DNA from: Candidatus Velthaea versatilis
GTDB taxonomy: Bacteria > Vulcanimicrobiota > Vulcanimicrobiia > Vulcanimicrobiales > Vulcanimicrobiaceae
Reading direction: 5' to 3'
Assembly (NCBI GenBank): GCA_003134035.1
Contig: PLAE01000157.1
Span: forward strand, 1-45,334
DNA: 45,334 nucleotides
Position numbers and translations under genes: made by a program
Notes under the pieces: model-generated
The model's input: only the letters and a program-made list of their open reading frames with translations
Database searches by the model: none
Told to the model about the DNA's origin: nothing
In this document: positions 26,450 to 34,432 of the stretch, in pieces
How the letters are laid out: the number at the start of each line of letters is the position of its first letter
Numbering within the stretch: the stretch's first letter is position 1

Positions 26450-27136
26450 ATGAGTGCGATGTCCGTACGTCTCGATGAGGGTGACGAACGTTACAGCGGC
26501 CTGGGCGATGAGACCGTGCTGGCGCAACTGCGCGCCGGCGACGAGTCCGCTTTCCTGTGGCTCGTGGACCGCTACGCGCCGGCCATGCACAAGATCGCAC
26601 GCGCCTACGTGCGCGACGATGCCACCGCCGAAGACGTCGTCCAGGAAGCGTGGCTGGGTGTTTTGCGCGGTCTCGCGGCGTTCGAGGGCCGCAGCAGTTT
26701 GCGCGGATGGATCTTCACCATCGTCGTCAATCGCGCGAAAACGCGGGGCGTGCGCGAGGCGCGCTCGGTGCCGTTCTCAGCGCTGGCCCGCGACGAGTCG
26801 GAGCGCGACGATCCGTCGGTGGCGGCCGATCGATTTGCCGGACCCGGTGAGGAGTGGCCGCGGCACTGGCGGGCCGAACCCGAGTCGTGGGGCGATCGGC
26901 CCGAAGAGCGGCTCATGCGGCGCGAACTGCGCGAACGCATCGATGCGGCGATCGACGCGCTGCCGCCGGCGCAGCGGACCGTCGTGCTCTTGCGAGATAT
27001 CGCCGGTCAGCCGACCGCGGAGGTGTGTAACGTTTTGGAGCTCAGTGAGACGAATGCACGTGTTCTGCTCCACCGCGCCCGCGCCAAAATTCGCCGGTCG
27101 CTCGATCCGTACCTCACCGGCGGGAGTGCGGTATGA
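26450..27136 (+). CDS. ECF-type RNA polymerase sigma factor
   Basis: A 228-aa sigma-70 family factor. Region 2 (about 30-95: FLWLVDRYAPAMHKIARAYV, AEDVVQEAWLGVLRGL, LRGWIFTIVVNRAK) and region 4 (about 165-222: LPPAQRTVVLLRDIAGQPTAEVCNVL, NARVLLHRARAKIR) are complete. The linker is long and rich in Arg, Glu and Pro. An ATG 9 bases downstream is an alternative start. It overlaps the anti-sigma gene (ATGA). The divergent DM13 unit is the likely regulon core; in other bacteria ECF-DM13 pairs occur. Confidence 0.93.
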   Translation: MSAMSVRLDEGDERYSGLGDETVLAQLRAGDESAFLWLVDRYAPAMHKIARAYVRDDATAEDVVQEAWLGVLRGLAAFEGRSSLRGWIFTIVVNRAKTRGVREARSVPFSALARDESERDDPSVAADRFAGPGEEWPRHWRAEPESWGDRPEERLMRRELRERIDAAIDALPPAQRTVVLLRDIAGQPTAEVCNVLELSETNARVLLHRARAKIRRSLDPYLTGGSAV

Positions 27137-27378
27137 TGGCTGATCTCGACTGCATCGATCTCGTCGAACTCACGACCGACTACTTCGAGGGGCGGCTGTC
27201 GCCGGACAACGCCGCGCGCTTGGAGGCGCACCTCACCGAATGCGACGGCTGCACCGAATTCGTGCGACAGATGCACGTCACGCAGGATGCGCTGGGCCGA
27301 ATCGACGCGGAGGTCGTGCCGGCAGCCGGTCGGGAGCGCCTGCTGGCAGCCTTTCGCGCCTGGAAAGCCGGGTCTTAG
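27133..27378 (+). CDS. Zinc-finger anti-sigma factor (ZAS/zf-HC2)
   Basis: An 81-aa protein with the zinc-binding HxxxCxxC motif at His33, Cys37 and Cys40 (HLTECDGC), the core of the ZAS anti-sigma fold that sequesters ECF sigma factors. No transmembrane segment follows, so it is a soluble anti-sigma of the RsrA/ChrR-like kind, able to respond to oxidants or zinc through its thiols. Translation is coupled to the sigma gene by an ATGA overlap. Its 3' end overlaps the convergent carboxylase gene by 4 bases. Confidence 0.9.
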   Translation: MMADLDCIDLVELTTDYFEGRLSPDNAARLEAHLTECDGCTEFVRQMHVTQDALGRIDAEVVPAAGRERLLAAFRAWKAGS

Positions 27379-29306
27379 CGTCCCAGCGTGACCAGCGTGG
27401 AGTCGCCTGAAACGACGTCGCCCAACTTGACGTGAACGAGTTCGACCGTGCCCGCCGCCGGCGCTTCGATGCGGTGTTCCATCTTCATCGCCTCGAGCAC
27501 GAGCAGCAGCGCGCGTGCTTCGACGACGTCGCCGGGCGCGACGTTGAGGCTGACGATCCGCCCCGGCATCGGCGCGGTCACGGTGCCGCCGCCGACGGCA
27601 TCGGCGGCGTGCCGGCGCGGGTCGGCGTCCGGCGGCGGCGCGAAGACGAAGAGGTAGGAGCGGCCGTTGTAAACGATGCGCCCGCCGTCGGCGTCGAGCC
27701 GCACGTCGCCCACGATCGTGCGTTCGCCGGCCATCACGACGACCTCGTTGCCGCGCGCTTCGACGCTGAAGGCGGGCCCGAGTTCGTCCGTCGAGTGCCA
27801 CGCGCGGCCGTGCCGCTCGACGCACGTGCGCAGGGCCGCGCCGTCGACGATGAGATCGATCGGCACGCCGACGCCGGCCATGCGCCATGCGCGGTCGCTC
27901 GCGACGAGCGCGCCCGCGGCCAGAAATTTTACCTCGAGCGGTACATTCAGCGATGCGTCGAGGGCCAGAAACGCATCGCGGTCATCGAGAAACCGGGTCG
28001 TCGTTTCGCCCGAGCGGTACGCTTCGTCGGCGACGATCGCGCGCAGCAGCGGCAAGTTGGTTTTGACGCCGGTGACGCGCGTATCGCGCAGCGTCGCTTC
28101 CATCCGCGCGATCGCCGCCGGCCGATCGGCGCCCCAAACGATGATTTTGGCGATCATCGAATCGTAATAGATCGAAATTTCGCTGCCGTCGCGCACGCCG
28201 GTATCGACGCGCACGCCGGGCGTGGCCGGCACCTCGAAGCGCGTAATGGTGCCCGTCGACGGGAGAAAGCCGCGCGCCGGATCTTCGGCGTTCAAGCGCG
28301 CCTCGATCGCCCAGCCGTGCGGCACCAGATCGCTCTGCGCGAAACGCAGTTGCTCGCCGCGGGCGATCCGCAGTTGCTGCTGGACCAGATCGATGCCGTA
28401 GACGAGTTCGGTCACCGGATGCTCGACTTGCAGCCGCGCGTTCATCTCCATGAAATAGAAACGGCCGTCCTCGTCGAGCATGAATTCGACGGTGCCCGCG
28501 TTTTCGTATGCAACCGACCGCGCCGCCGCGACCGCCGCTTCGCCCATCGTCGCGCGCAACGCCGGATCGAGCGCGACCGACGGCGCTTCTTCGATGACTT
28601 TCTGATGCCGGCGCTGGATCGAACATTCGCGTTCGCCCAAGTACAGGGTGGTGCCCCACGAATCGGCCAGAATCTGAAACTCGATGTGACGCGGCCGGCG
28701 CAGGTAGCGTTCGAGCAAAATCGTGTCGTCGCCGAAGGCCGCCGTCGCCTCGCGCTTGGCTGCCGCCAGCGCCTCGTCGAAGTCGGCGAGTTCGTAGACG
28801 ACGCGCATCCCGCGTCCGCCGCCGCCGGCGCTGGCTTTGATGAGGACCGGCATGCCCATCGCGGCGGCTTCGCGGCGTAGCCGTTCGGGCGACTGATCGT
28901 CACCGTCGTAGCCGGGAATGACCGGGACGCCGTTTTGGCGCACGCGCCGCTTGGCGTCGATCTTGCTGCCCATCGCGGCGATCGCCGAGGGCGTTGGGCC
29001 GACGAAGATAAGCCCGGCGTCGATGACGGCCTGAGCGAAGTGCGCACGCTCGGACAGAAAGCCATAGCCGGGATGAATCGCGTCGGCTTCGAGCGTCTTC
29101 GCGGCCGCTAAAATTCGATCGCTCGCGAGGTACGATTCGGCGGCCGGCGCCGGACCGATCCGGACGCTGTCGTCCATCACGCTGCGGAACAGCGCGTGTT
29201 CGTCGGCATCGGAATAGATGCCCAGCGGCGAGATGCCCAGATCGCGTGCGCCGCGCGCGATCCGCACGGCTATTTCGCCGCGGTTGGCGATCAGCAGACG
29301 CTGCAC
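27375..29306 (-). CDS. liuD: Acyl-CoA carboxylase alpha subunit, biotin-carboxylase/BCCP (methylcrotonyl-CoA type)
   Basis: Carboxylates its own biotin with ATP and bicarbonate, then passes CO2 to 3-methylcrotonyl-CoA on the beta subunit. The 643-aa protein has an N-terminal biotin-carboxylase domain (LIANRGEIAVRIARGAR; ATP loop KASAGGGGRGM; MEMNARLQVEHPVTE) to about residue 445, a linker, and a C-terminal biotinyl domain with the lipoyl/biotin site EAMKM, Lys608. The GTG start overlaps the hydratase stop by one base (TAGTG). Propionyl- or geranyl-CoA carboxylase are possible, but the hydratase and HMG-CoA lyase nearby favour the methylcrotonyl enzyme. Confidence 0.9.
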   Translation of the reverse strand: MQRLLIANRGEIAVRIARGARDLGISPLGIYSDADEHALFRSVMDDSVRIGPAPAAESYLASDRILAAAKTLEADAIHPGYGFLSERAHFAQAVIDAGLIFVGPTPSAIAAMGSKIDAKRRVRQNGVPVIPGYDGDDQSPERLRREAAAMGMPVLIKASAGGGGRGMRVVYELADFDEALAAAKREATAAFGDDTILLERYLRRPRHIEFQILADSWGTTLYLGERECSIQRRHQKVIEEAPSVALDPALRATMGEAAVAAARSVAYENAGTVEFMLDEDGRFYFMEMNARLQVEHPVTELVYGIDLVQQQLRIARGEQLRFAQSDLVPHGWAIEARLNAEDPARGFLPSTGTITRFEVPATPGVRVDTGVRDGSEISIYYDSMIAKIIVWGADRPAAIARMEATLRDTRVTGVKTNLPLLRAIVADEAYRSGETTTRFLDDRDAFLALDASLNVPLEVKFLAAGALVASDRAWRMAGVGVPIDLIVDGAALRTCVERHGRAWHSTDELGPAFSVEARGNEVVVMAGERTIVGDVRLDADGGRIVYNGRSYLFVFAPPPDADPRRHAADAVGGGTVTAPMPGRIVSLNVAPGDVVEARALLLVLEAMKMEHRIEAPAAGTVELVHVKLGDVVSGDSTLVTLGR

Positions 29307-30094
29307 TATTTGGCGACCCAGCTCGCCGGACGGCGTTCGAGAAACGCGCGCAGGCCCTCCTGGCCTTCGGGCGTGGTGCGTTGCGCGGCGATCGCCTGCG
29401 CCGTCAGGGCTAACGTTTTATCGTAGGCGGTTTCGCGCACCTCGGCGATGAGCGCTTTGGCGGCCGCGATCGCGCCCGGTCCGGCGGTGGCGAACTCGAT
29501 CTCGAGCGCCTCGACGCGCGCGTCGAGTTCGTCGAGCGGCACGACATGATGGACCAGACCGATGCGCTGCGCGCGTTCGGCGTCGAAGCGTTCGCCGGAG
29601 AGAAACAGCGCGCGGGCCGCCGAAACGCCGATCTTCGCGAGCACGAACGGCGCGATGACCGCGGGGATGATGCCCAGCTTGGTTTCGGTAAAGCCGAAGA
29701 CCGTTTCACTCGATGCCACGACGACGTCGCAGACCGCGGCCAATCCGGCTCCGCCGCCGAGCGCCGCACCGCTAATGCGGCCGATAACGGGTTTGGGGCA
29801 GCGGTCGATCGCGCGGAACATCATCGACATCCGCTCGGCATCGCGGACGTTATCGGCGGCCGAGAGTTCGAGCGCGGCGCGCATCCAATTGACGTCGGCG
29901 CCGCCGCAGAACGTGTTTCCCGTGCCGGTCAGGACGACCGCGCGCACGCCGTGGTCGGCGCTCAGCTCGGCAAAAGCAGCTGTCAGCGCTCCGATCAACG
30001 CGGCGTCAAAGGCGTTGCGAACGGCGGGGCGGTTGAGGCTGAGGACCGCGATACCGCCGCCGCGGTGGTCGACGCGCAGAATCGGTTCAGACAC
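29306..30094 (-). CDS. Enoyl-CoA hydratase/isomerase family, probable methylglutaconyl-CoA hydratase
   Basis: A 262-aa crotonase-fold enzyme. Oxyanion-hole segments are GTGNTFCGGADVNWM and ISGAALGGGAGLAAVCD. The Glu at the second catalytic position is present (FGFTETKLGIIPAVI), while the first Glu of standard enoyl-CoA hydratases is replaced by Gly (GGGAGL), as in LiuC-type methylglutaconyl-CoA hydratases. Coupling to the MCC alpha gene supports this role: it would hydrate 3-methylglutaconyl-CoA to HMG-CoA. The GTG start gives the normal length; upstream codons are open for 93 bases more, so the start is not certain. Confidence 0.85.
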   Translation of the reverse strand: MSEPILRVDHRGGGIAVLSLNRPAVRNAFDAALIGALTAAFAELSADHGVRAVVLTGTGNTFCGGADVNWMRAALELSAADNVRDAERMSMMFRAIDRCPKPVIGRISGAALGGGAGLAAVCDVVVASSETVFGFTETKLGIIPAVIAPFVLAKIGVSAARALFLSGERFDAERAQRIGLVHHVVPLDELDARVEALEIEFATAGPGAIAAAKALIAEVRETAYDKTLALTAQAIAAQRTTPEGQEGLRAFLERRPASWVAK

Positions 30095-30415
30095 TTCGCT
30101 TGCATTCGCAAGGAGGCTCAGCGGCCCCGCCTTGGGGCGAGTGCTGGAAATGAACACGCACCGAATGTCGCTTGAAGGCAATCTCATTCTCTTTGTCGGT
30201 GCTTTCCGAGGTTTAATTCAGGTACGTGGTCTTCCGTCAAACCAACTGCGACTGTAGCGGATTGGCTTAGCGCTCGACATTGACATGCCCCGATGGTGAC
30301 CCGCTTGGACGCCCCCGTTGCTGGGGGTAACGCGCAGATTCGCCTTGGATCGGCATTGATGCCTCGATGATGACTGGCCTCGCGCGCCGGTGAGATATGC
30401 GGGAACTCGACTGAC
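30095..30415. other. Gene-free junction (321 bases) at the left edge of the accessory island
   Basis: Between the divergent hydratase gene and the truncated cas3 gene. No helicase-coding remnant, CRISPR repeat or tRNA was seen. A weak hairpin CCCCC-GTTGCT-GGGGG is at 30312-30327. An in-frame stop at 30371-30373 precedes the cas3 remnant ORF. Confidence 0.5.
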
Positions 30416-31600
30416 ATGGCGGCTCAGTGGCTGCTGGCGTCACCGATTCAGTCGCGCGAGGTCGCGAGCTTGTCCCTCCACGCCGCTCGCTCGATTTTGT
30501 TGCGGAATCCCCGAAGCAACGCCAACGACTTCAACGACGCGAGAGACTCGGCCGGGGCTGCGGGCAAGGAGGCTGACGATACGCGCCAACCTCGGTACGC
30601 TCTGCGATGGGATGGCGAAAGAGCGCAGGTAATCATTGCGCGTCAAGTCTATCCGGGCGATGTCATCGTGATCCCGTCAGAGTATGGTTGGCATGACCAG
30701 TTTGGCCTAGATCCGAAAAGCGACGTTGCTGTACCCGACCTCAGCGACGAGGCCGCCGCGGACATGCTGAAGCCTGCAGTGGTTCGACTGGACGGCTTTA
30801 CCATGCCGCCAGAAGAAGACTTCGAGTCCATTGCGGAACGGGATGGCGCCGCAATCGAACTTGCGCTTATTATTGCCCGCCGCGAACGGCCGCTCTCAGC
30901 AGACCGGATCGCCTCCGCCGCGCCAGGAAAGGTGCGCCTCGTCGAGTTCCCTGCTGGACGGTGGCTTCTCGCCGAGGATGTAATCGCTGGCTGCACTCGG
31001 GACGCGGCAACGACGGCGAATCGGCAAGTGTTGCTTACAAACCACAATATCGCCGTCGGCGAGCTTGCCGAAACCTATGCGAAGTTGCTAAAAAAACTCC
31101 CCAAGCAGTACATCGCCGCGCTTGCGCAAGCGGGTCGGCTGCGCGACCTCGGCAAGGCGCACCCGCTTTTTCAGCGGTTTCGCCTAGGCAATCGGGGCTC
31201 AGAAATACTTGCCAAGTCATCGCGACGCGGCGACCCAAAGTGGGAGTATCGCCATGAGGCCGTGTCTGTGTCGATGGCGGCCAACGGCGAGAAAACGACG
31301 GCGCTCTCGCGCCACCTGATTGGAACCCACCACGGCGACGGACGCCCTCACTTCCGCCCGGAAAACCAGTCGTTCGTTGGCGCTAAGGTGTGCTTCACGC
31401 AAGACGGGCGTGTGTACGCGGCAAGCGATCTTCATGGGTACAACGCGCTTGACTCGCAATGGCGCTCTAACTTCCTTGAACTCGAAGCCAAACACTCGAC
31501 CTGGGGCCTTGCCTACCTTGAGGCGATTTTGCGGTTTGCGGATTGGAACATCTCGGCGATCGAAACCGCGGCCGAGGCGACCGTAAAGAGCGGGTCGTGA
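30416..31600 (+). pseudogene. Truncated type I-G (I-U) Cas3: C-terminal linker and HD domain only
   Basis: The 394-aa ORF matches the C-terminal part of the I-G Cas3, in which the HD nuclease follows the helicase. The segment LRWDGERAQV...GDVIVIPSEYGWHD is the typical post-helicase linker. The HD part follows: NHNIAVGELAETYA (His210), AGRLRDLGKAHPLFQRF, ILAKSSR, RHEAVSVSM (His280), LIGTHHGDGRPHF (His305-His306) and WGLAYLEAILRFADWN. The helicase domains are absent, with an in-frame stop just upstream of the ATG. The defining HD pair reads Arg243-Asp244, so the first metal ligand is lost. The remnant is presumably inactive. GTGA overlap with the next ORF preserves an old operon junction. Confidence 0.8.
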
Positions 31601-32172
31601 ACGAGCTTTATCTTCGATCCTTGCGCTACGACAATCTGCTTCATATCGCGACGGCGATCGGCCTAGTCGAAGCCCTCGGTCCCGAATCCCGGATCGGGTG
31701 GACAGCGATTTCCGAAGGCGAAGGCACGGCGGTCTTGTGGACTCCGCTCACCGAGAACGACATGCGCACGCGCGCAGCTCAGCGTATCGGCCTAATCCAT
31801 AACGCGTGGAAGGCGTTTGGCGCGCTTGCTCCGCGTGTGAAAGAAATTAGAAGCGGGAAAGTAGTCTCGGCTAAAAAGACCCCCAAAGCAATCAAAGACA
31901 ATGAGCCGCGTCGGACTTCGGCCGCGTGGTTCCGTGACCTCATGCTGGCAAATCCCACTGTCGCCGAACTGATCGTACCGTACTACACCGTGAGCCTGAC
32001 GGACGGTGTCGGGCTGTACAAGTCGCCCCTTCAAAGGAGCGTACGAAGGTCGAAGGCTCTGAGAATGCCTGTTAACGTAGGAACACGTCGAGAACACACT
32101 GCGGACACAATTCGGGCGTACCCTCGAGGTAGAGATTCGATTATAAGGCGATTTTCACCGACGAGGGAACGC
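31597..32172 (+). pseudogene. N-terminal fragment of an unassigned cas-operon protein, read-through into the toxin gene
   Basis: The GTG start overlaps the cas3 remnant stop (GTGA), so it was the next gene of the same operon. About 146 residues look like real protein: MNELYLRSLRYDNLLHIATA...GWTAISEGEG...WTPLTENDMRTRAAQ, and later AWFRDLMLANPTVAELIVPYY. It does not match Csx17, Cas7 or Cas5 as I know them; it may be the large subunit (Cas8-like) of a divergent I-G system. After about 32034 the sequence turns into the leader region of the toxin gene (low-complexity Arg-rich reading), still without a stop. The frame then joins the toxin ATG at 32173 in frame. The boundary is estimated by eye. 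Confidence 0.55.
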
Positions 32173-33426
32173 ATGGCCTTTGGCATCCCCGGGATCACGG
32201 CGCCGCCGCAACCGACACCGGCCTCTCCGATCGGAACTCTGGATTCGGTTACGCCTGCGGGATCCGATGCCGCGGGCCTGAGCCCCAAATCCGCACGGAA
32301 CGACCGTCCTGAGATGGCGCCGGACCGAGTGCAGCGCAGCGATTCGGCAACCAATGCCAACGCGTATCACGATGCCATCGTGCGGGCTTACGGCGGTTCG
32401 GGAATTGCTGCTGTCTCGGCGCCCGACCACGCGACGAAGTCCGACGCGGCCATAGCCCACGGAGCGGCGTCTAGCAGCTGGGCGGGAGATTTCGCAACGG
32501 GGGTGGGCGAAGGCGCCTGGGGCGGTGCTTCGGGAATGGTTCAGGGCCTTGGCGATCTCGCCAAGGGCAGCTACAAATTAACCACCAGCATCGACGCGCG
32601 TTCGCACGCGATCGACACGATCTCCAAGGGTGCGGCTGCCGCCGGCCAATTCGCGAAGACGGCCGTGACGGATCCCGCGCAGGCGGCCGGACAAGTCGGT
32701 CGCGCGGCAAGCGGTACCTGGAGTAGCGTCTCGACGGCGTACGAACAAGCTGTGGCCGACGGTAACGGCGCCGAGTTCATCGGCAAAGCCGTCGGCCAAG
32801 GTGCGGTGTTCGCGGCGACCTTGCCAGTTCCGGGTGGCGCCGAATCCGAGGGCGTGGCGGCACTCGGCGATGCCGGCCGTATTGGTGAAGTTGCCGGCGA
32901 GCTCGGCAAAGCCGGCGACGCTGCAGCCGCCGGTAAAGCGCTGCACACCACGGATGCTTTGTCGAGTAATGCGGTTGCGGCCGCGGCAAGAGGAGCAACG
33001 ACCGCGTCTTTCGCGATAGACGGTCGGGCGATCCGTACGGCTGGACAGGTGACCAAGGGCGTCGCCAATCGCGCAGCGGAGACACCTAGGATCGAGGCGG
33101 CAAATCGCGCTCGACATGAGGCTTACGTAGATAGGCTGCGGGCCGATATGCAAAAGCCCGTAGTCTCAGATCCCGTTCTCCAAAAGAGAATCGACGCTCT
33201 CTATCGACCTGGTGCTACAGTGGGAAGTGGAAGCACTGCCGCGGCGGTCCGACGGGAATTGCAGACTGGGATGCCGGTTGGTGGAAGGTTGCACTCGCAG
33301 AAGGCTGAAAACAGCATTGTCGGATTGCAGAAGTGGCTCGATAAGCATCCAACGGCAAAGCCGGCTGATAAAGCTGCCGCCGAAAATGTTATTCGCGATT
33401 TGAAAAACGCGTTGAGGGGAAACTAA
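32173..33426 (+). CDS. Polymorphic toxin with N-terminal pre-toxin region and C-terminal toxin domain
   Basis: A 417-aa protein starting at an ATG with GAGGG 7 bases upstream. Residues 1-110 are Pro/Ala/Ser-rich and disordered. Residues 115-220 (GEGAWGGASGMVQGLGDLAKGSY...DPAQAAGQVGRAA...GKAVGQGAVFAATLPVPGG) are the Ala/Gly-rich pre-toxin module seen before toxin domains in secreted polymorphic toxins. Residues 342-417 form the toxin: VGSGSTAAAVRRELQTG, VGGRLHSQKAENSI, LQKWLDKHP and DKAAAENVIRDLKNALRGN, a cassette often found at the C-termini of RHS/CdiA proteins. Its activity is unknown to me. No secretion signal is visible, so export by a type VI or other system encoded elsewhere is likely. 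The next gene is its immunity protein. Confidence 0.72.
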   Translation: MAFGIPGITAPPQPTPASPIGTLDSVTPAGSDAAGLSPKSARNDRPEMAPDRVQRSDSATNANAYHDAIVRAYGGSGIAAVSAPDHATKSDAAIAHGAASSSWAGDFATGVGEGAWGGASGMVQGLGDLAKGSYKLTTSIDARSHAIDTISKGAAAAGQFAKTAVTDPAQAAGQVGRAASGTWSSVSTAYEQAVADGNGAEFIGKAVGQGAVFAATLPVPGGAESEGVAALGDAGRIGEVAGELGKAGDAAAAGKALHTTDALSSNAVAAAARGATTASFAIDGRAIRTAGQVTKGVANRAAETPRIEAANRARHEAYVDRLRADMQKPVVSDPVLQKRIDALYRPGATVGSGSTAAAVRRELQTGMPVGGRLHSQKAENSIVGLQKWLDKHPTAKPADKAAAENVIRDLKNALRGN

Positions 33427-33827
33427 TGGAATCAAAAACGCGTGAATTCGTTGAGGCGCTCATCAACGAATCCCCTGGATTGCGAGCTGCCTATCTGCAG
33501 TCCATTGAGGAGTATGACGGAGACGATCTACCGAATTTACTGCTTGGTGACCTCGGCATCGAAATAGTTCGAGAGTTTGAGCAGGCTGGAACAGCGACCA
33601 ATCAGCGGATATTTGCGCTGATTGAATCGGGAATGGGTGATGACGATCCCGAAGGCGAGTTTGGCACTGCACTGGCCACGGGCTTAATTGAAGCTGTGGT
33701 GGGCGAGGCGGAGCGGATGAACCTATGGCAGCCAATATCGGAAAGCCTCGGTAAGCTCTCCCGCGCCTACATAGATGCATGGTTCGAGCAACAGGAGAGC
33801 ATCGCGCGCACGATCGCTTACGGATGA
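33426..33827 (+). CDS. Probable immunity protein for the upstream toxin
   Basis: A 133-aa acidic, mainly helical protein. Its ATG overlaps the toxin stop (TAATG). Segments DDLPNLLLGDLGIEIVREFE and RIFALIESGMGDDDPEGEFG, followed by ALATGLIEAVVGEAE, fit an all-alpha immunity-protein type (DUF7674-like, from memory). Position, size and acidity support neutralisation of the toxin in the producing cell. Lower GC than its neighbours supports recent acquisition. No domain match can be confirmed here. Confidence 0.7.
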   Translation: MESKTREFVEALINESPGLRAAYLQSIEEYDGDDLPNLLLGDLGIEIVREFEQAGTATNQRIFALIESGMGDDDPEGEFGTALATGLIEAVVGEAERMNLWQPISESLGKLSRAYIDAWFEQQESIARTIAYG

Positions 33828-34335
33828 TCCCCACGCTTTCTTGGTTATGTGCAAACAAACATGACGGCCCAACTACTGTTATCTTGCAACACCTCTCGAC
33901 GGATTTAGTTTTACTCTCGCCTCGAATGCCGAGTGACGTGAGGACTTCATGAGTGCCTTCCGGAACAAGGCCGACCGCTTGACCCAAGTTCGCGTGAACC
34001 ACTAGCGCTCCACAATTCGGGCGCGGCGTCGGTAATCGTGCGCTAGTCGGTCGCGCGGTGTGATTCGAGGAATCAGCACCTCTCGTGGTCTAGCGGCACC
34101 TTGCGGAACCCCCCGCCGCCGTGTCGAAGCCGCGGTCACGTATGCCATATCTCAGGCGCTCCAGAGGTTTCGCACACCTGCAGCAAAGCGGACTTAAGCG
34201 TTGCGGCCTCCGCGCTGTCGGCGAAACCGGCTTCACGCAAACGTCCCGACCGCGGAATCCATGCATTCCGCGCGCGCGTTGATAAGTCGTGATATCGCTG
34301 CGACCGGTGCGGGCCCCGCCGGATGTGCGTTTAGG

Positions 34336-34353
34336 GCGGCGCCGCGGCGCCGC
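34336..34353. repeat. 18-bp perfect palindrome GCGGCGCCGCGGCGCCGC
   Basis: Both strands read the same. It lies 80 bases upstream of the cytochrome b561 start and is made of two overlapping GGCGCC cores. It may be a regulator site or simply GC-rich chance symmetry. Confidence 0.5.
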
Positions 34354-34373
34354 TTCATGTTCTGTACGCCCCT

Positions 34374-34389
34374 GGTAAGCACGCTTACC
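34374..34389. promoter_or_regulatory. Inverted repeat GGTAAGC-AC-GCTTACC, candidate operator
   Basis: Perfect 7-bp arms with a 2-base spacer, 43 bases upstream of the cytochrome b561 start. Size and position fit a dimeric repressor site controlling the b561/molybdopterin operon; no regulator gene is adjacent. Confidence 0.45.
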
Positions 34390-34432
34390 TCGAGCGTTAC
34401 GAAAGGCGGCCATACTGTGTCTATGTCGATGT

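Larger units (their letters stand above)
33828..34432. other. Gene-free stretch (605 bases) at the right edge of the island
   Basis: No convincing ORF or tRNA. It contains an inverted repeat GCGGAAT-CCATGC-ATTCCGC at 34252-34271, an 18-bp perfect palindrome at 34336-34353 and a second inverted repeat at 34374-34389 (both listed separately). Its right part must hold the promoter of the cytochrome b561 gene. A short tRNA-like sequence near 34086 did not fold into a tRNA. Confidence 0.5.

Noticed and set aside
30095-33826. CRISPR array expected near the Cas3 remnant
   Set aside because: No direct repeats of 25-40 bases with regular spacers were found by reading, here or elsewhere in the window.
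34080-34140. GTGGTCTAGCGGCA resembling a tRNA D-arm
   Set aside because: No anticodon stem with a valid loop and no GTTCGAATC T-arm follow, so it does not fold as a tRNA.
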